Shown: in pieces, positions 55,411 through 63,253 of the stretch | Layout of the letters: each line of letters starts with the position of its first letter | Numbering within the stretch: position 1 is the first letter of the stretch | NCBI GenBank assembly: GCA_030427865.1 | Contig: JAUICK010000005.1 | Span: 62,001-126,000, forward strand | DNA length: 64,000 bases | DNA from: Bacteroidia bacterium | GTDB lineage: Bacteria > Bacteroidota > Bacteroidia > Flavobacteriales > Flavobacteriaceae | Reading direction: 5' to 3' | Program-made: the position numbers and the translations under genes | The notes under the pieces: model-generated | The model's database searches: none | The model's input: the letters and a program-made list of their open reading frames with translations, nothing else | What the model was told of the DNA's origin: nothing

Positions 55411-55439
55411 CAGTTTTCAGTAACAGTTATCAGTAAAAC
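55411..55439 (+). repeat. Left inverted ACTGA-type repeat of four-helix-bundle cassette
   Basis: CAGTTTTCAGT at 55411-55421 followed by CAGTTATCAGT is the inverse of ACTGAAAACTG at 55832-55842 on the other side of the gene. The last base is 1 before the gene's ATG. Confidence 0.6.
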
Positions 55440-55440
55440 T

Positions 55441-55813
55441 ATGGATTTCAAACAATTATTGGCTTACAAGAAAGCATTTGATTTGTCAATGTATATTTTT
55501 GAAACATCTAAATCATTTCCTAAAGAAGAAAAATATTCTTTAACCGATCAAATAAGAAGAAGTTCACGTTCTGTATGTGCAAACATTGCAGAAGCATATA
55601 GAAAAAGAAGATATCCAAAACATTTTTATCAGTAAATTAATAGATTCTGATGGAGAAAATTCTGAAACCAGTACTTGGTTAGATTTTGCATTTGCTTGTG
55701 AATATTTATCAAAAGAAAAGCATCTTATCTATTCAGAACAAAATAAAGAAATTGGAAAACTAATCAATTTTATGATAAATAATCCAGGTAAATTTGGAGT
55801 TAAAACAGATTAA
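55441..55813 (+). pseudogene. Four-helix-bundle (S23/IVP-type) protein, frameshifted
   Basis: The first frame gives M-D-F-K-Q-L-L-A-Y-K-K-A-F-D-L-S-M-Y and TDQIRRSSRSVCANIAEAY, then Y-R-K-R-R-Y-P-K-H-F and a stop at 55633. The continuation (ISKLIDSDGENSETSTWLDF to KFGVKTD) is in the next frame up to 55813. Removing one T of the five-T run at about 55623-55627 would give one protein of about 123 residues, the normal size. The family includes proteins encoded in 23S rRNA intervening sequences and relatives of the retroelement accessory protein Avd. The gene is short, flanked by inverted repeats and inserted between ffh and folD. Confidence 0.85.
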
Positions 55814-55828
55814 AATAAAATCTCAATT

Positions 55829-55862
55829 ACAACTGAAAACTGAGACTGAGACTGAGACTGAA
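55829..55862 (+). repeat. Right ACTGA-type repeat of four-helix-bundle cassette
   Basis: ACTGAAAACTGAG followed by three tandem ACTGAG/GAGACT units. ACTGAAAACTG is an exact inverted copy of the left flank. Confidence 0.65.
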
Positions 55863-55871
55863 AATTAAATT

Positions 55872-56747
55872 ATGACATTATTAGACGGTAAAAAAACAGC
55901 AGCAGAAATTAAAGAAGAAATTGCTTTAGAAGTTAGAGAATTAAAAGATAGAGGAAATAAAACTCCGCATTTAGCAGCAATTATTGTGGGTAATGATGGT
56001 GCAAGTATTACTTATGTAAACGCAAAAGTTAAGGCTTGTGAACGTGTTGGTTTTGAGTCTACTTTAATTCGTTTACCAGAAGAAACAACTGAAGAAGATT
56101 TGTTAAATGAAATTGCCATTTTAAATGTTGATAAAGATATTGACGGATTTATCGTTCAATTGCCTTTACCAAAACATATTGATGAACAAAAAGTTTTAAT
56201 GGCTGTAGATCCTGATAAAGATGTAGATGGGTTTCATCCAACAAATGTTGGAAAAATGGCGCTAAACTTACCTACTTTTATCTCTGCAACTCCGTTTGGT
56301 ATTTTAGAATTATTGGATAGATATAATGTAGAAACTTCTGGAAAACACGTTGTTGTTTTAGGTAGAAGTCATATTGTAGGTAGCCCAATGAGTATTTTGT
56401 TATCTCAAAAAAGAAAAGTGGGAAATGCAACAGTAACCATATGCCATAGCAGAACTAAAAACTTAAAGGAAATTACTTTGCAAGCAGATATTATTGTTGC
56501 CGCAATTGGAATTCCAGAGTTTGTAAAAGCAGACATGGTTAAAGATAATGTTACAGTTATTGATGTTGGTATTACACGTTTAGCAGATCCATCTAAGAAA
56601 AACGGGTTTAGATTGGTGGGAGATGTAGCTTTTAATGAAGTTGCCCAAAAATCAGAATTTATAACACCTGTTCCTGGTGGAGTTGGTCCAATGACCATTG
56701 CCATGTTACTAAAAAATACTTTACTATCTTGTAAAAGAAAGAATTAA
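55872..56747 (+). CDS. folD: Bifunctional methylene-THF dehydrogenase / cyclohydrolase
   Basis: Interconverts methylene-, methenyl- and formyl-tetrahydrofolate in one-carbon metabolism. Catalytic Lys lies in [39 protein letters not shown] and the NADP-binding [14 protein letters not shown] are all present; [16 protein letters not shown] closes the protein. The 291 residues are full length. Nine bases before the YitT gene. Confidence 0.96.
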   Translation: MTLLDGKKTAAEIKEEIALEVRELKDRGNKTPHLAAIIVGNDGASITYVNAKVKACERVGFESTLIRLPEETTEEDLLNEIAILNVDKDIDGFIVQLPLPKHIDEQKVLMAVDPDKDVDGFHPTNVGKMALNLPTFISATPFGILELLDRYNVETSGKHVVVLGRSHIVGSPMSILLSQKRKVGNATVTICHSRTKNLKEITLQADIIVAAIGIPEFVKADMVKDNVTVIDVGITRLADPSKKNGFRLVGDVAFNEVAQKSEFITPVPGGVGPMTIAMLLKNTLLSCKRKN

Positions 56748-56756
56748 ACACCTTAA

Positions 56757-57653
56757 ATGCATACAAAAAAAGCTGCCACTTACTTTAGCGAGTACTTTCA
56801 GATTTTTATTGGAATACTATTAACAAGTTTAGGCTTAAAAGCTTTTTTGTTACCCAATGGTTTTTTAGATGGTGGCGTTACTGGAATTGCTCTTTTAATA
56901 AGAACGCAAGCAGATATTAACATGTCTTACTTGTTAGTTTTAATTAGTATCCCCTTTTTAATTTTGGGTTATTTTACAGTTTCTAAACGTATTGTAATTA
57001 AATCTATTATTAGTATTTTAGGATTAGCATTATTTATTCATTTCGAAAATTTCCAAACTATAACAAATGATAAATTATTAATCTCAATTTTTGGTGGTTT
57101 GCTTGTGGGTTCTGGTATTGGAATTGCTATAAGAAATGGCTCTGTTTTAGATGGGTCAGAAATTTTGGGAGTATTTTTAAATGATAAATTAGGAATTAGT
57201 ATTGGTAAAATAGTTTTAATTTTTAACATTATTTTATTTGCTATTACAGCTTTTGTAGTTTCTGTTGAAGTTGCCCTCTACTCTATTTTAACCTATATTA
57301 TTGCCGCTAAAGTTACAGATACAGTTATAGAAGGTTTCGAAGATTTTATCGGGGTAACCATAGTATCTAGAAAACATAAATTAATTAAAAAGGCTATTTT
57401 AGAAAATTTAGGGGTTGGATTAACAATATACAAAGGTTCTTCTGGTTATGGAACAAAAGGAATACAAGAAGATTTTGATATTATTCATTCTATAGTTAAC
57501 AGAATTGATATCAAAAAAATGTATAGAATTATTCAAGAAATAGACAAAGATGCTTTTATTGTAGAATTTGATGTAAATAATGTTAAAGGTGGTGTTTTAA
57601 GACACTATATTAACAAAAAGAAGAACAAGAAACTTCAAAAAATCACCCCTTAA
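56757..57653 (+). CDS. YitT-family membrane protein (DUF161/DUF2179)
   Basis: A 298-residue protein: five to six membrane helices in the first 200 residues (GLKAFLLPNGFLDGGVTGIALLI is the family hallmark) followed by a cytoplasmic DUF2179 domain (KGSSGYGTKGIQEDFDIIHSIVNR, KMYRIIQEIDKDAFI). Function in the family is not settled. It is downstream of folD in one transcription direction. Confidence 0.88.
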   Translation: MHTKKAATYFSEYFQIFIGILLTSLGLKAFLLPNGFLDGGVTGIALLIRTQADINMSYLLVLISIPFLILGYFTVSKRIVIKSIISILGLALFIHFENFQTITNDKLLISIFGGLLVGSGIGIAIRNGSVLDGSEILGVFLNDKLGISIGKIVLIFNIILFAITAFVVSVEVALYSILTYIIAAKVTDTVIEGFEDFIGVTIVSRKHKLIKKAILENLGVGLTIYKGSSGYGTKGIQEDFDIIHSIVNRIDIKKMYRIIQEIDKDAFIVEFDVNNVKGGVLRHYINKKKNKKLQKITP

Positions 57654-57659
57654 ATACCT

Positions 57660-58238
57660 TTATCTTTTACAGGATATTTTCCAAGTTGGATACACTATTT
57701 TCTCTTGTAAATCTGTCCATTCTCCAATCCATTTATACCCTTTTTCAGAAATATCATAAAACGTTAATCTAAAAAAACCGTCTGCTCCAGTTGGCGCTTT
57801 TTGCTTTTTGTACAAAACAATTTTTCCTTTAGATGTCTTATTTCCTATCCAAACAGATAAAGGTTTAGGAGTTGTGCTTGAAGAGTAGTAATGAACATTC
57901 CATTGTAAATTATCTTTATCAAACTGGCGTATGCTACCAGAATGTTTCCCATCTTTCTTTAAAGTTTCATCTTGTACAGCCATTCCGTTCATAATATATT
58001 TCCAACGCCAAATCATTTTTACTGGTTTTGCTCAAGAGCCGTCTAATTTTCTTGATTCTGATGTGCATTTACATTCGCCTATTAAATCTTTATAATCTTG
58101 TAATTGTTTGGGTGCTTTTGGATTGTATTTTCCAAAAGGATTCTCTTTAGAAACCTCGTATTTCATCTTGTTTTCTTGAGATGAAATAGATAGTACAAAT
58201 AAACAAAATAGTAAAGTTAATGTAGATAAAAGTTTCAT
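57660..58238 (-). pseudogene. Exported DUF1579-like protein interrupted by in-frame TGA
   Basis: Two open segments lie in the same frame: 58238-58032 (signal peptide LFCLFVLSISSQ, then YNPKAPKQLQDYKDLIGECK up to R-K-L-D-G-S) and 58016-57660 (MIWRWKYIMNGMAVQDETLK to W-K-I-S-C-K-R). Between them is TGA and five sense codons (A-K-P-V-K). TGG to TGA explains it: W would complete D-G-S-W. The joined protein of about 192 residues resembles small exported proteins of Bacteroidota with an IMNG and W-I-G-E-W pattern. TGA is a true stop at 8931 and 35977, so this is a nonsense mutation or sequencing error, not a recoded genome. Confidence 0.75.
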
Positions 58239-58325
58239 GATTGGTTAATATTTGATTACACAATGTAGTTAAAACCAATCATAATTGTTTAATATTTAAC
58301 AGTCTTTAATATTGATTTAACACTG

Positions 58326-58694
58326 TTATTCTTCTTCTCTATGTACCAAATTCATTGAAAAAGAAGGCAAACAAATTGCTAAATATTCGCATTCTTTATC
58401 AAAAGGATTAGAATATTGAACTCTGGTGTTTTTTTCTATTTTGATGGATTGACCAGCTTCTAAAACAATCGTTTCTTCTTCTATAATAAACTGTTTTTTT
58501 CCTTTAATAATGTAAGTATATTCATTAAAATCTGGCGTTTGAAAAGGCTCACACCAATTGGCTGGTGCAATCATGTGTGCAATACTAATCTGAGAATTAC
58601 CATCTGTGGCATTTCCAAAATGTTCTTCAATAAGTTTTCCGTCTGTGGTTGGCACTACAAATGGCGATCTTTGAATTGTATATTTTTTTTTCAT
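58326..58694 (-). CDS. Cupin-domain protein
   Basis: A 122-residue single cupin barrel: HMIAPANWCEPFQTPDFNEY and TYIIKGKKQFIIEEETIVLEAGQSIKIEKN. A motif of the form PxxxxxxxEYxxIIxG holds the metal-binding His and Glu only in part, so activity is uncertain. Function unknown. A structured intergenic element lies upstream (58709-58811). Confidence 0.82.
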   Translation of the reverse strand: MKKKYTIQRSPFVVPTTDGKLIEEHFGNATDGNSQISIAHMIAPANWCEPFQTPDFNEYTYIIKGKKQFIIEEETIVLEAGQSIKIEKNTRVQYSNPFDKECEYLAICLPSFSMNLVHREEE

Positions 58695-58708
58695 AACAAA
58701 ATCACATT

Positions 58709-58811
58709 TTGCGTAAGCGATTGAGCGGTCTGTTTGAGCTCTTTTTTGGTGTTGAAAACACTAAAAAAAGCGAGTAGCGAAAGCGCGGTTTTGCCTAAAG
58801 CAAAATACGCC
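58709..58811. repeat. Structured, comparatively GC-rich intergenic element
   Basis: The gap between the lipoprotein and cupin genes has an unusual composition for this genome. Its centre is a 12-bp hairpin (TTTTTTGGTGTT / AACACTAAAAAA with one G-T pair, 58742-58753 and 58757-58768). Around it are GCGATTGAGCGGTC, AGCGAGTAGCGAAAGCGCGG and TTTTGC-CTAAA-GCAAAA (a 6-bp stem). The outer ATTTTGC (58708-58714 region) can pair with GCAAAAT near the end. It may be a dispersed repeat or an RNA; there is no coding potential. Confidence 0.55.
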
Positions 58812-59381
58812 CTAATGAAACCAAATAATAAGCGATTTCATTTTAGCCAAATCTGGAATTTGCTCTAAGGTTACTTTTTGGGTACTAAATTCTTTTAAGC
58901 CTAATTCTTCTTTATCTATAACTATAGTTGCATTTAAATCGTCTATAAATAGGGTTGCAGATGAAAACGTAGACTCAATTCTATTAATGTTATTATTGGC
59001 ATTTATTTCAGAAAAATTTGAATTTAGATGAATACCAGATTCGGTTTTAAAACGAGCGTCATGAATTTCGATACTTTTTATAGTAGATGTAGAATCTAAT
59101 TGCTCTTTTGGCATAATAGTTAACAAGAGTTTGCCTCCTTTTTCGTACACAAAATATTCGTCATCTTCTTGAAAATAATTGTCTCCTTGTGCGCCTTCAC
59201 TTAAATTTTTAACAATAGAATCGTTTTTAAAAATTGATGCCAACTCTAAGATTTTAGTTTTTGTGGTAATACTACCCACTTTTCCTTTTTCTATTTTAAA
59301 TTTACTATTGTTACCACAACTTATTAACAAAAGTGAGATAACAGCGATAATACTTATTGATAAGAAGGTTTTTTTTGTCAT
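58812..59381 (-). CDS. Hypothetical lipoprotein
   Basis: A 189-residue protein with lipobox LISC near residue 22. It contains FKIEKGKVGSITTKTKILEL early and SGIHLNSNFSEINANN and LEQIPDLAKMKSLIIW late. No family recognised. Its stop codon lies at the end of the structured element. It may be co-transcribed with the ATPase gene downstream of it only if the operon runs from 60998; the order on the minus strand puts it after that ATPase, 45 bases from its stop. Confidence 0.65.
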   Translation of the reverse strand: MTKKTFLSISIIAVISLLLISCGNNSKFKIEKGKVGSITTKTKILELASIFKNDSIVKNLSEGAQGDNYFQEDDEYFVYEKGGKLLLTIMPKEQLDSTSTIKSIEIHDARFKTESGIHLNSNFSEINANNNINRIESTFSSATLFIDDLNATIVIDKEELGLKEFSTQKVTLEQIPDLAKMKSLIIWFH

Positions 59382-59426
59382 TTTGGTGAGTTTGTTCGTT
59401 ATGTAAACGTTCTTTTTTGATTTTTG

Positions 59427-60998
59427 TTATTTTAATACTTTTTTTAATATACCAAAGGCTGCTCTAATAAAAGTTGCGCTGGTTAATACTTTTACAATTG
59501 GATTTTGTCTTGTGCTTCTTCTTCTATTATAACTTCTACTCGCTTTTGCTTCTCGTTGTCTTTCTTTTTCTCTCTCTTTGGCTAATCGTTCTTTTTCTTT
59601 TTGCGCTTTCTCTTTCTCAATGGCTTTTGCTTCAGCAATATTTACCTTTTCTATCTTAGCATTTAGTAATTCGTAGGCACTTTCTCTATCTAAATTCTCA
59701 TTATATTTATAGAATAGTCTTGAGTTATTAATCACATTTTTCAACTCTTTTGGAGTTAAAATATCCATTCTACTCATGGGTGCACGCAACATGGTTCTTG
59801 CTAACGGAGTTGGAATTCCTTTTTCGTTTAAAACGGATATGAATGCTTCTCCAATTCCTAATTGAGTGAGCACTTCTTTGGTATCGTAATATTTAGAATC
59901 TGGATAATTCTCAGCCGCTAACTTAATCGCTTTTCTATCTTTAGCCGTAAATGCTCTTAAAGCGTGTTGCACTTTTAAACCTAATTGTGCTAAAATATCT
60001 TCTGGCACATCTTTAGGGTTTTGTGTTACAAAATACAAGCCAATTCCTTTAGAACGAATTAGTTTAACAATACTTTCTATTTGATTTAATAATGCTTTTG
60101 AGGCTTCTTCAAAAACCAAATGTGCCTCGTCTATAAAGATGATGAGTTCTGGTCTCCCTGAATCTCCTTGTTCTGGAAATGTTTCATACACCTCTGCCAA
60201 TAATTGCAACATAAATGTTGAAAACAACTTTGGTTTGTCTTGAATGTCTGTTAAACGTAGTACAGAAATAATTCCTTTTCCGTCTTCATCTACTCTTGTT
60301 AAATCTTCTACATCAAACGATTTTTCGCCGAAAAACAAATCTCCACCTTGTTGTTCGATTTCTACAATTTTACGCAAAATGGCACCAGTTGAGGATGTTG
60401 AAATTCGTCCATATTCATTTTGGATTTCTTCTTTTCCTTCATTGGTTACAAATTGCAAAACCTTTTTAAAGTCTTTTATGTCTAATAAAGGCAACTTGTT
60501 ATCATCGCAATATTTAAAAATGATGGCAACAATTCCGCTTTGAGTTTCAGTTAAGTCTAAAATTCTCGATAATAAAACAGGTCCAAATTCCGAAATTGTG
60601 GCACGCAAACGCGTTCCATCTTGTTCGGAAATGGTTAACACTTCTATAGGAAACTTTTTAGCTGTAAATGGAAAGCCAATTTTTGCGTGACGTTCATCTA
60701 TCTTTGGATGTCCTGGACTCGGTTGTGCCAAACCCGATAAATCTCCTTTAATATCCATTAACAAAACAGGAATACCTTTTTCTGATAAATTTTCTGCTAA
60801 AACTTGCAAGGTTTTGGTTTTCCCTGTACCTGTTGCTCCAGCAATTAAACCGTGTCTGTTTAAGGTTTTTAAAGGAACTTTTACAATGGCATTTGTAATC
60901 GTTTCTTCACCTAACATTGCTGCTCCTAACTCTAAAAAATCTCCTTTGGTTTTGTAACCATTGTTGATATATTCAAAGAATTCTTGTTGTTGACTCAT
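59427..60998 (-). CDS. HerA-like (DUF853/YjgR) ATPase
   Basis: A 523-residue P-loop ATPase: Walker A GLIAGATGTGKTKTLQVL at about 50-67, Walker B ELIIFIDEAHLVFEEA, an Arg-finger-bearing segment later, and a highly charged coiled tail (about 455-495) with an Arg-rich stretch SRSYNRRRSTRQ. This is the YjgR/DUF853 branch of the HerA/FtsK superfamily; its role is unknown although related HerA enzymes process DNA ends. The direct repeat copy at 61007-61033 is in its leader. Confidence 0.88.
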   Translation of the reverse strand: MSQQQEFFEYINNGYKTKGDFLELGAAMLGEETITNAIVKVPLKTLNRHGLIAGATGTGKTKTLQVLAENLSEKGIPVLLMDIKGDLSGLAQPSPGHPKIDERHAKIGFPFTAKKFPIEVLTISEQDGTRLRATISEFGPVLLSRILDLTETQSGIVAIIFKYCDDNKLPLLDIKDFKKVLQFVTNEGKEEIQNEYGRISTSSTGAILRKIVEIEQQGGDLFFGEKSFDVEDLTRVDEDGKGIISVLRLTDIQDKPKLFSTFMLQLLAEVYETFPEQGDSGRPELIIFIDEAHLVFEEASKALLNQIESIVKLIRSKGIGLYFVTQNPKDVPEDILAQLGLKVQHALRAFTAKDRKAIKLAAENYPDSKYYDTKEVLTQLGIGEAFISVLNEKGIPTPLARTMLRAPMSRMDILTPKELKNVINNSRLFYKYNENLDRESAYELLNAKIEKVNIAEAKAIEKEKAQKEKERLAKEREKERQREAKASRSYNRRRSTRQNPIVKVLTSATFIRAAFGILKKVLK

Positions 60999-61006
60999 TT
61001 AAAACT

Positions 61007-61033
61007 AAATTTTGATAAAAATAAGTAAAGTTT
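61007..61033. repeat. 27-base direct repeat, copy 1
   Basis: Identical over 27 bases to 63067-63093, starting AAATTTTGATAAAAATAAGT. It is in the leader of the HerA-like ATPase gene. The two copies flank 2.03 kb containing the GT39-like gene. Confidence 0.85.
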
Positions 61034-61089
61034 CAATCTTGTGAAATTTTTTTTAGTACAACTGTGTTAGTTTATTTTGTATGGTTAGA

Positions 61090-61388
61090 TTATATATGAA
61101 GAGGATAGCAAGAAATAAAGAAATAAGAATTCCTAACTTTGAGATTAAAAACTATCATAAATTCTAAATAGAAAATAGAGGTTGTCATCTTTATAAGAAA
61201 ACTACCTTTATTCCAAATTCTAAAACCTTTTAAAGAATAACTATCAATAGATTTTCTTTTATCTTATTACTTCCTCTTTACCAACATCTTCAATAACATC
61301 AGTACTACTAATCATTTGCAAAACAGAAATCAATTTCATTATTGTTAATGAACTCTAAAAAGTTTTTAAGGGTAAACTTTTTCTTCAT
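61090..61388 (-). pseudogene. Possible remnant of an unknown gene
   Basis: The 420-base gap between ATPase and glycosyltransferase has three adjoining open stretches on the minus strand: 26 codons from an ATG at 61388 (M-K-K-K-F-T-L-K-N-F-L-E-F), an overlapping stretch (STDVIEDVGKEEVIR), then 55 codons (RKSIDSYSLKGFRIWNKGSF onward) ending at 61090. Single-base shifts would join them. No family recognised, and in such AT-rich DNA chance open frames are possible. The hairpin at 61357-61382 overlaps its start. I see nothing else in the gap. Confidence 0.25.
61357..61382 (-). terminator. Possible weak terminator of the GT39-like gene
   Basis: Stem AAAAAGTTT / AAACTTTTT with an 8-base loop, 37 bases past the stop at 61419. 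The stem is AT-rich. Confidence 0.4.
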
Positions 61389-61418
61389 TATAGCATAAAA
61401 TTATTATACAGGCTTACA

Positions 61419-62975
61419 TCATTTTAATTTGAAAATAGAAATAACAACACTATTATTTCTTCTTACTTCAAAAATAGGTTTATAATCTTTAAATTTTAGA
61501 TAATCTTTGTAAATTCTGGCAATAAAATAATCTGCCTCATTAACATCTTTTTCATATACAATTCTTTGTTTATCTTTTAAATTTAGCATTTTAACATTTG
61601 CCATCCCGATTTTTTCTGAAAAAGCAACTTTAATTTTAGGCGATTTATCAAAAGAAATTAAGTTTAATATAGCTTCTTTATAAGAATGCCCCCAATAATC
61701 GAGTTCAAAATTTTCTGCTCTATAATTTTTTTTAGATGTTATAATTTCATTAAAATAAACTGTTTGATAAGGATGAATTTTTATTTGGCTATAACAAACA
61801 AATACTGCATAAAATACAAATGCTAAAATTATGTATTTGTGTATTTTTTTGTGTTTAAAAAAATACATAGAAAAAAGTACTAAAATAATAAAGCTTGGAT
61901 AAACAAAAAATAATTGCCTCCAACCATTATATAAAACAGAACCTCTACCAATAATTATAATTAAAGAAGCTACCATGAAAGATGATATAAAAGCAATGTA
62001 TCTATTTTGTTTTTTTAGTAAAAAATTGCCTTTAGATTTTAGAACACAAAAAAGCATTAGTAGCAAACCTAAACATCCTAAAATGATGTATAGTAAAGGA
62101 TTTGTGGTAAAAAACCATTTAAAAAAATAGCTTTTATCGCTAGAAGCTTTTATCATTTCTCCAAAAGTTAATACATAGCTATCATGCCTAAAATGAGACA
62201 TATTTACAAAAGAAGCTATAAAATTACTAAAAGGATTTAACCATAAATTTGGCCAAAAAGAATAGACTAAAATAGACGTTGAAAAAATGTATGTGCCAAG
62301 ATTATGTAAGGTTTTTTTATAATTTTTAAAACGAAAATCAACAAAATCAAAAATTAATAAATAAAAAATAGTCATAACAGGAAAAATAACCCCTACAATT
62401 CTAACATTAATTAATATAGCAGAAACAAAACTTAGTATAAAAATATTCTTTAAACTTCTTTTCTTTACAAACCTTATAAAGAAATAAAAGCACATAATAA
62501 ACATTATCATTAAAGGAATATCTTTAGAATTGATGTAAGAATGTGCATAAATTCTAGGGTTTAAAACATATAATAACAATGATAGTATTCCGTAAAGTTT
62601 AGATTTAAATAATTGAACTACTAAAAGGTATAAAAAGACTCCACCAAATAAATAAAACAGATGTGTAAAAAAATGTCTATTGTAATAAACATTGGTTTCA
62701 TCGCCATTAGGTTTTTCCCATTTAAATGCCTTTTCTAAGATTACTAAAGGAAGTTCAAAAGCAACTCCATAATCTCTATCTTTCCAGGTTTTTAAGGATT
62801 TATCACCTCTAAAAATATAATCAAAATTAAGTTTAGCTGTTTTTCTTTGAACATCTTCATCCCAACTTACACCATAATCTTTGTAAACAAAAAGTGCGAT
62901 AAGGATTGTAGTAATTAAATAAAAGATAAGTATATGTAGATTCTTAAATTGAATGTCTTTTTTAGGTAATTTCAA
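61419..62975 (-). CDS. GT39/PMT-like membrane glycosyltransferase
   Basis: A 518-residue protein with about 11-12 helices. The N-terminal periplasmic loop has YKDYGVSWDEDVQRKTAKL, with the Asp-Glu pair typical of the GT-C fold (ArnT/PMT-like), and later SYINSKDIPLMIM is the second luminal motif. These enzymes move sugars from polyprenyl-phosphate donors to lipids or proteins. The gene sits alone between two 27-base direct repeats. Acceptor unknown. Confidence 0.82.
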   Translation of the reverse strand: MKLPKKDIQFKNLHILIFYLITTILIALFVYKDYGVSWDEDVQRKTAKLNFDYIFRGDKSLKTWKDRDYGVAFELPLVILEKAFKWEKPNGDETNVYYNRHFFTHLFYLFGGVFLYLLVVQLFKSKLYGILSLLLYVLNPRIYAHSYINSKDIPLMIMFIMCFYFFIRFVKKRSLKNIFILSFVSAILINVRIVGVIFPVMTIFYLLIFDFVDFRFKNYKKTLHNLGTYIFSTSILVYSFWPNLWLNPFSNFIASFVNMSHFRHDSYVLTFGEMIKASSDKSYFFKWFFTTNPLLYIILGCLGLLLMLFCVLKSKGNFLLKKQNRYIAFISSFMVASLIIIIGRGSVLYNGWRQLFFVYPSFIILVLFSMYFFKHKKIHKYIILAFVFYAVFVCYSQIKIHPYQTVYFNEIITSKKNYRAENFELDYWGHSYKEAILNLISFDKSPKIKVAFSEKIGMANVKMLNLKDKQRIVYEKDVNEADYFIARIYKDYLKFKDYKPIFEVRRNNSVVISIFKLK

Positions 62976-63066
62976 AATTTTCGAATGGCTTCTTTTTATG
63001 TTTTTTATTACAGATTCTTAAGTAACAATACTAAAAACTATATCTTTAACTATTTAGCAATGTATC

Positions 63067-63093
63067 AAATTTTGATAAAAATAAGTAAAGTTT
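63067..63093. repeat. 27-base direct repeat, copy 2
   Basis: Identical to 61007-61033. Here TATCAAA precedes T-TTTGATA, making a 7-bp inverted repeat at its left end that copy 1 lacks. The rest of the gap 62976-63253 holds no gene that I can see. Confidence 0.85.
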
Positions 63094-63253
63094 AATTGTT
63101 AGAAAATTATTTGTGTGTTTTGTTGGAAAATTGTTTTTGGGGAGATTCGCTAATGTTAACACGAATATGCAATGTTTCAACGTTTATATTCTTAGTTTTC
63201 GAAGATATTAGAAATGAAGTTTAGAAACAAACTAAATACAAAAACTAACTGCA

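Noticed and set aside
57660..58238. Selenocysteine or recoded TGA
   Set aside because: TGA is a normal stop at other genes here, Trp is the natural residue at the site, and no selenocysteine element is evident.
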